DNA from: an uncultured Clostridia bacterium
GTDB taxonomy: Bacteria; Bacillota; Clostridia; UBA1381
Direction: 5' to 3'
Assembly: GCA_947624165.1 (NCBI GenBank)
Contig: CANQJC010000008.1
Location: 1 to 64,000 of the forward strand
Length of the DNA stretch: 64,000 nt
The translations under genes were made by a program, and so were the position numbers. The notes beneath the pieces are model-generated. The model saw nothing but the letters and a program-made list of their open reading frames with translations. It had not been told where the DNA came from and ran no database searches. This document shows positions 54,764 through 63,178 of this stretch, piece by piece. Every line of letters begins with the position of its first letter. Positions within the stretch are counted from its first letter, which is position 1.

Positions 54764-55126
54764 ATGGAATTACACGAATCCGGCGAGATGTACCTCGAAA
54801 CAATTCTTATATTGAAAAACCGTTTCGGATATGTGCGCTCGATAGATATCGCCAACGAGATGGGCGTTTCAAAACCGAGCGTAAGCAGAGCCGTGGGGCT
54901 TTTGAAGGATAACGGTTATATTGCCTTTGACCCCAACGGTATGATTTTGCTGACCGAAAGCGGCAAAACGGTCGCGGATAAAATTTACGAGCGTCACAAG
55001 CTTCTCACAAAATTCCTCACCTCGCTCGGAGTAAGCGGCGAAACCGCCGCGCGCGACGCGTGCAAGATCGAACACGTCATAAGCGACGAGACGTTCTCGC
55101 TTCTCAAAAAGAAAATGAACGAATAA
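54764..55126 (+). CDS. DtxR/MntR-family metal-dependent regulator
   Basis: A 120-aa protein from ATG 54764, 8 bases after GGGGAG (TTG 54758 rejected). The winged helix is VRSIDIANEMGVSKPSVSRAV; the dimer domain follows. The residues EMYL near the N-terminus and CKIEH near residue 100 match the primary metal site of DtxR/IdeR (Met10, Cys102, Glu105, His106) rather than the Glu-rich MntR site, so iron(II) is the likelier effector. It has no SH3-like domain. No metal-transport gene is adjacent. Confidence 0.88.
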   Translation: MELHESGEMYLETILILKNRFGYVRSIDIANEMGVSKPSVSRAVGLLKDNGYIAFDPNGMILLTESGKTVADKIYERHKLLTKFLTSLGVSGETAARDACKIEHVISDETFSLLKKKMNE

Positions 55127-55155
55127 AAACGGCAGTCCGAAAGGACTGTCGTTTT
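55127..55155. terminator. bidirectional intrinsic terminator
   Basis: ACGGCAGTCC GAAA GGACTGTCGT with A and T flanks. It closes both the DtxR-type gene and the exopolysaccharide operon. Confidence 0.85.
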
Positions 55156-55823
55156 CAGTACGCGCCCCTTTTGAAAAGGACCGCGAATATTGTTTTCACT
55201 ATCAATTTTATATCGAGCATGACGCCGCGCCGTTTTATGTACTGCATATCCATGTTCATCCAATCGACAAACGACAGCTCGCTTCTGCCGTACGCCTGCC
55301 AGAAACAGGTCAGTCCGGGCTTTATGAGGAGACGCTGCATCTGATATGAGTCGTACTGCTCCACCTCTCCCAAAAGCGGCGGGCGCGGTCCCACAACGGA
55401 CATGTCGCCCTTCAAGATATTTACAAGCTGCGGCAGCTCGTCTATACTGTACTTCCTGATAAACTTCCCCACTTTTGTTATACGCGGGTCGTTTTTCATT
55501 TTAAAAACGGGTCCGTCCATCTCGTTATACTGCATCAATTCGTCTCGAAGCTTTTCCGCGTCGGGACACATACTCCGAAATTTGTACATTTTGAACGTCT
55601 TGTTATTTTTACCCGCTCTGTCCTGAGTATAAAAGGCTTTGCCACCGTCGGTTTTTACGGCGATCGCCGTCGCGAGAAAGATTGGAGAAAGCACCACAAG
55701 AGCCGCGCATGAAGCGAGTATATCAAAAATACGCTTCACAAACTCATACACGGGTTTATGCAGATCGTCCGAAGTTATTATGATCGTTGATTTTGTTTCT
55801 GCGCGCGTCTCTTGAGGTAACAT
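55155..55823 (-). CDS. undecaprenyl-phosphate sugar-1-phosphate transferase (bacterial sugar transferase)
   Basis: A 222-aa short-form enzyme. One membrane hairpin (FDILASCAALVVLSPIFLATAIAV) is followed by FYTQDRAGKNNKTFKMYKFRSM, SIDELPQLVNILKGDMSVVGPRP and GLTCFWQAYGRSEL, the hallmarks of PglC/WcaJ-type phosphoglycosyl transferases. It lacks the four-helix N-terminal part of the long form. It would load the first sugar phosphate onto the lipid carrier for the polysaccharide built by this operon. Last gene of the operon. Confidence 0.93.
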   Translation of the reverse strand: MLPQETRAETKSTIIITSDDLHKPVYEFVKRIFDILASCAALVVLSPIFLATAIAVKTDGGKAFYTQDRAGKNNKTFKMYKFRSMCPDAEKLRDELMQYNEMDGPVFKMKNDPRITKVGKFIRKYSIDELPQLVNILKGDMSVVGPRPPLLGEVEQYDSYQMQRLLIKPGLTCFWQAYGRSELSFVDWMNMDMQYIKRRGVMLDIKLIVKTIFAVLFKRGAY

Positions 55824-55840
55824 TTAATCCCACTCTTTCA

Positions 55841-56821
55841 TCAATACCATCCTATGTCTATAACCGCGATCTCCGGCTTATTGTTTATCCTCGGTACAAG
55901 TCCCGATTTGCCCAGTCCGCGCGTGATTATCAGCTTGCTGTTGCCGATCTCGTGATACCCGTCGCACAGCTCCGGGAATATTCCCTGGTCGGCGGAATAC
56001 AGACCGCCGATTATCGGAAGTCTTACCTGACCGCCGTGCGCGTGACCCGAAAGCGCGAGGTCGATGTTGTATTCGTCAAGTACTCCCTGGAAGTTTTCGG
56101 GATAATGCGTCAGAACAAGCTTGAAATGTTCGGGATCCTTTTCCATCGCCTTGTAGAAGAAACCGAGTCCGTATTCGTAAAATTCCTTGGGGTTTTGCGT
56201 CAGACCTATAACGTCTATTAAATTTCCCTTGATCTCGACTGTTTCGGTCTCGTTATTGAAAATCTTTATTCCTTCCTTCTTTATGTCGTCGTATATATTC
56301 GAGTCACCGAAAAGCATTGCGTCTATTTCGTGATTGCCGAGACTGTAATATACGGGCGCGGTCTTATTGAGTTCTTTGACGAGAGTCACCACGCAGCCGT
56401 AGTTATCCGGCTCCTCTTCCATATTCATATCTCCGACGACGGCAATCAGGTCGGGACTGAGATTTTTGATCTCAGTCACCAGCCGTTCATTATCGGTGCC
56501 GAATTCCTTCAAGTGCATATCCGATATGCATACAATCCTTACGTTGTCTACCACTTTATTGGACTGAACCTGATAGAAGCTTTTTTCAAGCTGCGTGTTC
56601 TGATATATGGTCCAGACCGTACCGAGAGCGATAAGCAATACTATGATCAGCAGGATAATCGGCAGTTTTCTGACTTTCTTTTCGCGGTACTGTTCGGGTA
56701 TATCGGTACCGTTCTCTTCCGCGCCGAGCGCGGCTGTTTCGTCCGAAGCGGCTTCGGGCGGCGTTTGGGAGGTTTGCTCCTCCGGTTCCTTTTCGGGTTC
56801 GATACGCTCGTTATCAGCCAT
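55841..56821 (-). CDS. membrane-anchored metallophosphoesterase
   Basis: A 326-aa calcineurin-like phosphoesterase. An acidic cytoplasmic N-terminus (1-48) and one membrane segment (53-73) precede the catalytic domain, which has DMHL (101-104), VGDMN (Asp131), GNHE (162-165), LTHYPENF and SGHAHGGQ, i.e. all five metal-binding blocks. It resembles YkuE-like enzymes. The domain should be extracellular. It sits between the Wzz-GGDEF protein (19 bases) and the sugar transferase (17 bases), so a role in lipid-linked or wall polymer phosphate turnover is possible but unproven. Confidence 0.88.
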   Translation of the reverse strand: MADNERIEPEKEPEEQTSQTPPEAASDETAALGAEENGTDIPEQYREKKVRKLPIILLIIVLLIALGTVWTIYQNTQLEKSFYQVQSNKVVDNVRIVCISDMHLKEFGTDNERLVTEIKNLSPDLIAVVGDMNMEEEPDNYGCVVTLVKELNKTAPVYYSLGNHEIDAMLFGDSNIYDDIKKEGIKIFNNETETVEIKGNLIDVIGLTQNPKEFYEYGLGFFYKAMEKDPEHFKLVLTHYPENFQGVLDEYNIDLALSGHAHGGQVRLPIIGGLYSADQGIFPELCDGYHEIGNSKLIITRGLGKSGLVPRINNKPEIAVIDIGWY

Positions 56822-56840
56822 TGTTCATTCCTCCCTATCG

Positions 56841-58766
56841 TCAGTTATTTTCGGGTCGTGCGTCCGTCGTCCGCGTCTCTTGGGCGGGTCCGGCTTCTTT
56901 CTCGGCGTCGGCCGTTTTTGCGTTCTGTTCCGTTTCCGGCTTCTTTGCCGCGTCACGGTTGTTAAACGACGAAGCTTTTCTGAAGGTCGCGCCCATGAGC
57001 TTTCTTATATCGTAAATTTCCTCATCGTTCGTCTCGGATACGGTAACGCTCAGCTGTATGTTCGTATTGGGCGACTGTACGTTATGATAACGCACAAGCT
57101 CTTCGAGATACTGCTTGAAGTCGTTCGCTCTTTCGAGAGTACATTCCTCAAACATACCGATAAACTGGTCGCTGCCGTTATATCCGGCGAAGCCGTAGCT
57201 TGAAGCCGCGCGTTTGAGTATCTTACCGAACGCCTTAAGCAGCGCGTCGCCGGCTTCTCTGCCGCCCTTATCGTTGACATATTTAAGATTATCGATCTTG
57301 ATAAGCGCGAATACGAACGAATCCTTAAGCTTTTCGGCGGCGTATTTCTCGATCTCGATATCGCACATCGCTCTGTTGGGAAGTCCCGTCTTTCTGTCGG
57401 TGTACATGATGTAATCGAGAAATTCCTTACTTCTGCCGAGAATTATCGCGCCGATGCATCCTCCGAAGAAGAATATTATTATCGCGAGGAAAATATACAT
57501 CTTTACGTTGATTTTCTCGCTCGTCGAAATGCTTGCAAGCGTGGATACGTTGTACGCGCCGACATATTGGTTATACTCGTCGACGGTATCGGAAACTATC
57601 GAGTACATATCGTCAAGCTGCTCCGACAGCTCGTCGAGACTTTTTTCTATCGTCACGGTGTTGCTCTTGTCCGACGGCTCCATATTATCGGTGAATATGG
57701 CGAGAATGTTTCTCTTGTGATCCAAATCGACTTGCAGCTTCTGCTTGTCCGCTTCAAGGTAAACATACTCGTTGATGAGCGTGTCATACGTCGTTTCGCT
57801 TGAAATCTGGAAGTCCTCGTTATGCTCCTCGTAAACGTCTTTTAAGATGTAGTCGCTCGAATTGTTACCCTCCTCGGTGCTCGTTCCGAAGTGATATTCC
57901 GCGCCTTCTTTGTTTTTGTCGGAATACTTCGTGATAAGATCGTTCAAGTCGTTTATTTTGGTCTGCATATTCTGCAAATCAAGCTCGTATGTGCCTATAT
58001 CGCTTTGATACTTCTTGATAAGCGTGTCGCGGTCCTCCGTGACCTCCTGTTCAAGAATGAGCGAATATATCTGCGGCAGGTCGTAATCCAGATACGACTT
58101 GTATATCTCGTACAGGTCGCCGAACGAATAGCCCGTTGCCGCGCTTCTGTAAGTCGGCTGCGTTTCCTGCTTCGCCGCGAGGTAGTCGAAAATATTGTTT
58201 ACCCACGCGTCGAGTATCTCGGCGCGCTCGATATAATCGTACTGACCGTCCTTACCGCGGACGCTGTTATTGGGAAGCGTCTGCTGGTTTATGTATTTCT
58301 CGCCGTATGTCGAGAAATAATTCTTTATAATGGAGTCAAGGACGGTTCTGGCGAAATCTTGATTATACTCGCTGCCGACGGAGAACGAAACGACGTAATC
58401 CGTCGGGAAAAACTCGTACTCCTCGCCCTGTTCGAGCAACGCTTCTTTTCTTATTTCCTCGTCGGGAGGAGTTATCGGCTCGACGCGGCAGTTTGAACGT
58501 ATCGCGTCCGCGCCTATGTTGAGATTCAAGTCCTCGAGCACGTTCGTGATTACCGCCGCGGAATAAACCTCCGTCACGTCGAGGTCGTCGCCGCTCGGCG
58601 TTCGTCCGTTGACGGCGTCCGAATTCGTGTAGCTTATTACCGTGCTTGCCGTATATTCCTGATTGTACATCGCGTACTGATAAACCAGAAACGCGCCGAG
58701 CACGCAGACGATGAAAATCAGCCATTTCCACTTGCTGAGGTATCTTAGCAAATTAAATTTATTCAT
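56841..58766 (-). CDS. Wzz/PCP-type chain-length protein fused to a degenerate GGDEF domain
   Basis: A 641-aa protein from ATG 58766, 9 bases after AGGAGG. TM1 at about 15-37, a long extracytoplasmic region with coiled-coil segments (38-418), TM2 at about 420-443, then a cytoplasmic GGDEF-fold domain (about 451-603) recognised by DRKTGLPNRA, the block IDNLKYVNDKGGREAGDALL and GYNGSDQF. The signature GGDEF is GSDQF (531-535): the second Gly and the essential Glu are lost, so diguanylate cyclase activity is unlikely; GTP or c-di-GMP sensing is an option. An Ala/Glu/Thr-rich tail ends the protein. Directly follows a second Wzz-like gene (4-base gap). Confidence 0.85.
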   Translation of the reverse strand: MNKFNLLRYLSKWKWLIFIVCVLGAFLVYQYAMYNQEYTASTVISYTNSDAVNGRTPSGDDLDVTEVYSAAVITNVLEDLNLNIGADAIRSNCRVEPITPPDEEIRKEALLEQGEEYEFFPTDYVVSFSVGSEYNQDFARTVLDSIIKNYFSTYGEKYINQQTLPNNSVRGKDGQYDYIERAEILDAWVNNIFDYLAAKQETQPTYRSAATGYSFGDLYEIYKSYLDYDLPQIYSLILEQEVTEDRDTLIKKYQSDIGTYELDLQNMQTKINDLNDLITKYSDKNKEGAEYHFGTSTEEGNNSSDYILKDVYEEHNEDFQISSETTYDTLINEYVYLEADKQKLQVDLDHKRNILAIFTDNMEPSDKSNTVTIEKSLDELSEQLDDMYSIVSDTVDEYNQYVGAYNVSTLASISTSEKINVKMYIFLAIIIFFFGGCIGAIILGRSKEFLDYIMYTDRKTGLPNRAMCDIEIEKYAAEKLKDSFVFALIKIDNLKYVNDKGGREAGDALLKAFGKILKRAASSYGFAGYNGSDQFIGMFEECTLERANDFKQYLEELVRYHNVQSPNTNIQLSVTVSETNDEEIYDIRKLMGATFRKASSFNNRDAAKKPETEQNAKTADAEKEAGPAQETRTTDARPENN

Positions 58767-58770
58767 TTGC

Positions 58771-60135
58771 TCAGTCCTCCTTTCTGCGGATATATCCGTC
58801 AACCATGTAATACAGGAAGCATAGCAGTACGAAGAACAAAACCGTAAGTCCTATCACGGAACGCAGGATGAACAGTCTGCCGTCCGAATTGTTATACTCC
58901 GTAAATGTCAGATAATCCTTTGTCGTATGTTTTATATAGTCCTTATCCGTCGTGTCGGCAATATTGGCGACGTTTTTCAGCTCCGCGTCCACGTTGTCTA
59001 TAAGCTCCTCCGCCTTTTGATATTCGCTCTCGCCGACCGTCGACGCGGAGACCTTGGCGATTATATCGTTGTTTTCGATTATGTCACGCTCGATCGCGCT
59101 TCCCTGCGTCAAGCTGAAGTCCGCGTCGCGCGTCAGATAGTCGGTACCGATATTCGTTCTCGACATGTAGTATTCCTGACGCTCGTTTACGGACGGTACC
59201 ATGACGGTGCCTATCATCGCGCTGTCGTAATTTTGTACGGTCTGCTTTCTGACGTTATAGTCTATCATAAACTTCTGATATTTTATGTCCAGCATATCGT
59301 TATGATAATTCAGAGTTCTTATGTAGTGGTCTCGGTTGCGTGAAAGTCCCGATTCGAGTGCGAACGCGTAATATTTCTTTATGCTGTACGACTGGACGTT
59401 TTGTATCATTCTGCGTATGGTCTGGAAGCTCTGTCCCGTCAAGTCCGAACGATACGTCGCGTTCTCGTTTATTCTTTTGTCTATGTAACGCAGCATCTGG
59501 TTCGACTTGTTCGTAAACGTTCTCGCGATCTCGATATACTCCATATTGTCTATATCGCCCAAGTCATACTTCAAAACGGAATTTGTTCCGACGTAATTTT
59601 GGTGGAACACGTCGTTATACGCCTTGCATATCAGCTCCATCATGTCCTCGGTCGAAATATTTTTGATTTCTCTGTTTCGTCTGTACGTAATGGTGTAGCT
59701 TGTCGATATGTAATAAGTATTCTCGTCGAGCGGGTCGATCACCTTTCCGCTGTTGTTTTCGGCGATGTCTATATGGTCCGCAAGCTCGGCGGGCGTAAGC
59801 ACGTCCTGAAGTCCCGCGTATGCGATCGCCCTTTCCATTACCTCGTCCGACTCCAACTCATAAATATTGTACCGCGTCAAATTCGGGTTCTGACCTTTCG
59901 ACGCTTCCTGATAGTTGAGCGAAAGTACAAGGGTGCGCCTGTCAAGACTGCCGATATACATCACGACCGTGCAGACCGCAACAAATATACACATCAAAAC
60001 AAGTATCGTCTTGATGTTGCTGGCGATGGCGCAGAATATCTTTTTGAATATATTCGCGTCGTCTAAGTCTACGTTCGTAAACTTTTCCTCGCTTCGCCGA
60101 AACAAACGGCGAAGCCACTTCCTTTCTTTTTTCAT
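58771..60135 (-). CDS. Wzz/PCP-type polysaccharide chain-length or export protein
   Basis: A 454-aa protein with a basic N-terminus, TM1 at about 38-60 (IKTILVLMCIFVAVCTVVMYI), a large extracytoplasmic helical region and TM2 at about 425-448 (VIGLTVLFFVLLCFLYYM), ending RRKED. This two-helix layout with a long helical loop is that of polysaccharide co-polymerases, though sequence identity to named Wzz is not visible to me. Its last codons overlap the ribosome binding site of the next gene. The two may act as a hetero-pair. The ATG follows GAGGAG by 8 bases. Confidence 0.75.
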   Translation of the reverse strand: MKKERKWLRRLFRRSEEKFTNVDLDDANIFKKIFCAIASNIKTILVLMCIFVAVCTVVMYIGSLDRRTLVLSLNYQEASKGQNPNLTRYNIYELESDEVMERAIAYAGLQDVLTPAELADHIDIAENNSGKVIDPLDENTYYISTSYTITYRRNREIKNISTEDMMELICKAYNDVFHQNYVGTNSVLKYDLGDIDNMEYIEIARTFTNKSNQMLRYIDKRINENATYRSDLTGQSFQTIRRMIQNVQSYSIKKYYAFALESGLSRNRDHYIRTLNYHNDMLDIKYQKFMIDYNVRKQTVQNYDSAMIGTVMVPSVNERQEYYMSRTNIGTDYLTRDADFSLTQGSAIERDIIENNDIIAKVSASTVGESEYQKAEELIDNVDAELKNVANIADTTDKDYIKHTTKDYLTFTEYNNSDGRLFILRSVIGLTVLFFVLLCFLYYMVDGYIRRKED

Positions 60136-60195
60136 TGAAAAAACTCCTCTGTCACATTTTTCCCTAAGCGTTTATATTATCGTCGGGATAAATCG

Positions 60196-61491
60196 TTACC
60201 CCGATTGCAGGCTCTTCTGCGCTCTTACCCACGGCCATAGTCGTATATCCTGCTGCGTTTTCTCGTGAAACGCGTAAGCCATGGGCATAAGACGAAGCAC
60301 AAGACTTGTGTAGAAATAGTACATCGTGTTATCCGTCATATAAGTAATAAATATATACAGCTCGCTGAAGAAGAACAGCATAGCCACTTTTTCGCCCCAG
60401 TGGTTGAGCATCCACCGAAGCTGGAATATCCAAGTGTAAGCCATCCAAGCCCAAAATCCGATAAAGCCCATTTCGATATAAAGCGTCAGAATATTGTTAT
60501 GCAAGGCAAGCGCGCTGATATGCGCTTCAGGATTCGACTCGATCGTTCTCTGTAAAATTACGGTCGTGTATTCGAAGCCGTATCCGATAAAGCCGAGACT
60601 TATCGTATAATATTTTTCGATGTATTTATACAAATCGGTTCGACCCATCGTGTTTATCCCGTATTTGGTCGTAAATTCCTCAAATATACCCGTCCTCGTT
60701 GCCACGACGTACGTAAACGCCACCGCAACCAAAATCCACGCCAAAAGCTGCATCAGGCGCACTCTCGATTTTGTACGCATGCGTCCCATTACGAGCGCGA
60801 GGAAAATCGTCACGGGCAGCGCAGCCATTGCTATTCTTTTCCAGCCGAGTATGAAATAGAACACAGCCACAAATATATCGAAGATCCTCTCCTTGTTGTG
60901 TTGCGCGAAGAACAGGAAATATATTATAAAGAATCCGTATGTAAAGGTTATATCATGTATTTCCATCGAGCGCGCAAAGCCCTGCTGCGCTTCCGCGCCC
61001 TGAAACATCGCAAGTATTGAATTTAAGCTCTCGGCGGGGCCGTATCTTGCGATATTCATTATCATTATTATCGTATTCGCAAGCGCAAGCCCGTAAAATG
61101 TGGTATGCACCGCCCTTTCGCCGAACATATACGTACCGGCGAACATTATCAGCAGAACAAGGAACTGGTACATGAATTTCATAGTTCCGCGCATGATAAA
61201 GTCGACCGTTTCGAGGTTTATTATCCACAGGAATATGGACCATACTATTATGGCGACAAGTATAAAAGCGTACACGCCGACAAATCTCGCGCCGGTTTTG
61301 ATGCGGTCCATGTTGCCGCTTACGAAAAGCATTGACGCGGCTATAACCACTATAACAAGGCTTATCGCCTTCATCGCGCGCGACAGATCCGCCGAAAACG
61401 ACGGTATATCGCCTATCGCGGAAGCGGCGAGCACGATTATGTAGATTATTTGCAGAACTACTCTGCGCTTTTCTGCTCCCTCGTCAAACAA
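60196..61491 (-). CDS. O-antigen polymerase/ligase-like membrane protein (Wzy type)
   Basis: A 431-aa protein with about ten to twelve hydrophobic helices and a large loop near residues 290-345 containing YKYIEKYYTISLGFIGYGFEY and SALALHNNILTLYIEMGFIG, as in the Wzy_C/O-antigen-ligase family (the H-N-x-x-L-x-x-x-x-E-x-G motif is visible). It would polymerise lipid-linked repeat units outside the membrane. The start is a TTG at 61491, 9 bases after AGGAAG, overlapping the acetyltransferase stop by 8 bases. Confidence 0.85.
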   Translation of the reverse strand: MFDEGAEKRRVVLQIIYIIVLAASAIGDIPSFSADLSRAMKAISLVIVVIAASMLFVSGNMDRIKTGARFVGVYAFILVAIIVWSIFLWIINLETVDFIMRGTMKFMYQFLVLLIMFAGTYMFGERAVHTTFYGLALANTIIMIMNIARYGPAESLNSILAMFQGAEAQQGFARSMEIHDITFTYGFFIIYFLFFAQHNKERIFDIFVAVFYFILGWKRIAMAALPVTIFLALVMGRMRTKSRVRLMQLLAWILVAVAFTYVVATRTGIFEEFTTKYGINTMGRTDLYKYIEKYYTISLGFIGYGFEYTTVILQRTIESNPEAHISALALHNNILTLYIEMGFIGFWAWMAYTWIFQLRWMLNHWGEKVAMLFFFSELYIFITYMTDNTMYYFYTSLVLRLMPMAYAFHEKTQQDIRLWPWVRAQKSLQSG

Positions 61492-62077
61492 AAGTGTCCA
61501 CTTCCTTTTCCTCTATGTTACGCCGCTCGGTAACTGTCTGCTCGCGTTTTTGTATAATGACCGCATACGGCGGGTACGTTCCCTTTATAACGCTTCCCGC
61601 GCCGACGACGCAGCCTTTTCCCAACACGGAACCGCGCAGTATGACGCTGTTCGCGCCTACCCAAACGTCGTCGCCTATCGACACCGCCGCCGTTACAAAA
61701 CCGCTGTCATGTATTTTTTCACCACAGTGGATATCATGGTCATGATCGTACACAAGCACATTCGGTCCGAACGATACGCGGCTGCCTATCGAGACGTTTT
61801 TCTTCGCGACGATCATGGAACCGTTGTTGAAAAAACAGCCGCCGCCTATTTCAAGCGTCCCGCCGTCGGCTTCAAAAACGACGTTGCGCCGCGCATGTAT
61901 TCCCGCGCCGAGCTTCATTTTGCCGCCGTTTTTTATTGAGATCGAGGCGGACGCCGAAAAGTCCTCCTTCACTGACGAAGAGAACGCGCCGAAATTGAAT
62001 ATTTTGATAAACACTGTGCGCACAAGCGTCCACGCGCAGCGCGCGTACAGTGAAATTCGCGTTTTCAATATAATCAT
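61484..62077 (-). CDS. hexapeptide-repeat acetyltransferase (WbbJ-like)
   Basis: A 197-aa left-handed beta-helix protein with hexapeptide turns from IKNGGKMKLGAGIHARRNVV to VVGAGSVIKGTYPPYAV, and the catalytic-type histidine stretch VLVYDHDHDIHCG. Proteins of this type O-acetylate sugars of surface polysaccharides. Its ATG overlaps the stop of the upstream glycosyltransferase (ATGA). Substrate not known. Confidence 0.88.
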   Translation of the reverse strand: MIILKTRISLYARCAWTLVRTVFIKIFNFGAFSSSVKEDFSASASISIKNGGKMKLGAGIHARRNVVFEADGGTLEIGGGCFFNNGSMIVAKKNVSIGSRVSFGPNVLVYDHDHDIHCGEKIHDSGFVTAAVSIGDDVWVGANSVILRGSVLGKGCVVGAGSVIKGTYPPYAVIIQKREQTVTERRNIEEKEVDTFV

Positions 62078-63174
62078 TCCCTATACAATTCAACGGTTTT
62101 TTCCGTTATCCTATCCCAGCTGTAATTTCTTTTTATATATTCGATCTGTTCCGTTTTGTCACTTTTCGGAGCCGATAAAATATCGTTAAGCTTCTCCTTA
62201 AGGTCGCGCGTGTCCGCGCGTCTGAACGTGCGCACGTAAGGACCGCCCGCGCCCGTTATCGTCTCGATATCGCTTACGAGACATTCGCAGCCGCACGCCA
62301 TCGCTTCCAAAAGAGTCAGCGGCATACCCTCCACGTCGCTTGGGAGAACGTAAGCCCGGCAGTTGTGGTAAAGCTCCCAAAGCTCCTTACCCTCGACGTA
62401 GCCCGTGAAAATCACGCGGCTGTCCGAGGACGCTTTCTCCTTTACGGCGCGCGCGTATTCCTCCGTATGGCTCGCCGCGCCGGCAACGACAAGTTTTATA
62501 TCCGTGTCGATATCCGCGAACGCGTCGAGCAGATAATGAAGTCCCTTTTCGGGTACTATGCGCGCCAGAAACAATATGTAGCCGTCTTTCGAAAGACCGT
62601 ATTTCTCACGTATGACGTCGGGCGGCTCGTAATCGCAGACCTCCGTGCCGTTCGGCAGAAATACAGTTTCTCTGCCGTATGTTTCGGCAAAATATCGCTT
62701 CGTACCCTCCGACAGCACTATGATTTTATCCGCGTACTTCGCGGCTGTTTTTTCTCCGAATTTAAGGAATCTTGTCGCGAAGCCTCCCCATTTGGCTCTG
62801 CGCCAGTCAAGTCCGTGTATCGTCGCCACGGTGCGGACGCCGAAAAGATGCGGGAGCCACAGCATGGAGCACGGTCCCTCCGCGTGAAAATGTATTACGT
62901 CGTAGCGTCCGAAAAGAGCCGCCGCAGACGCAAGCACGGAATATACCACGGCGTTCAGCTTGCCGTTTTCGAAGGTCGGTATGTTCTTTATTCTGACGCC
63001 CTCATATTCTTTTATATCGATCCGCTTGCCGAGCGCGACGTGTTTACCGCGTCTGTTGTATGCCGTAACGTCGTGTCCCGACTTTGCCATTCTCACGGCA
63101 AGCGACTCGACGACGACCTCCACGCCGCCTTCGCGCGACGGTATGCGCTTATGTCCTATCATCGCGATTTTCAT
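62074..63174 (-). CDS. GT4-family glycosyltransferase
   Basis: A 366-aa GT-B enzyme. The N-terminus MKIAMIGHKRIPSREGGVE is the DUF1972/rhamnosyltransferase-type start; TIHGLDWRRAKW and VLPNGTEV-like FLPNGTEVCDYE lie mid-protein; LARIVPEKGLHYLLDAF and DVEGMPLTLLEAMACG (the EX7E motif) mark the GT4 donor-binding domain. It would add one sugar to the lipid-linked repeat unit in the cytoplasm. Four bases after the upstream glycosyltransferase. Confidence 0.92.
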   Translation of the reverse strand: MKIAMIGHKRIPSREGGVEVVVESLAVRMAKSGHDVTAYNRRGKHVALGKRIDIKEYEGVRIKNIPTFENGKLNAVVYSVLASAAALFGRYDVIHFHAEGPCSMLWLPHLFGVRTVATIHGLDWRRAKWGGFATRFLKFGEKTAAKYADKIIVLSEGTKRYFAETYGRETVFLPNGTEVCDYEPPDVIREKYGLSKDGYILFLARIVPEKGLHYLLDAFADIDTDIKLVVAGAASHTEEYARAVKEKASSDSRVIFTGYVEGKELWELYHNCRAYVLPSDVEGMPLTLLEAMACGCECLVSDIETITGAGGPYVRTFRRADTRDLKEKLNDILSAPKSDKTEQIEYIKRNYSWDRITEKTVELYRE

Positions 63175-63178
63175 TCTA

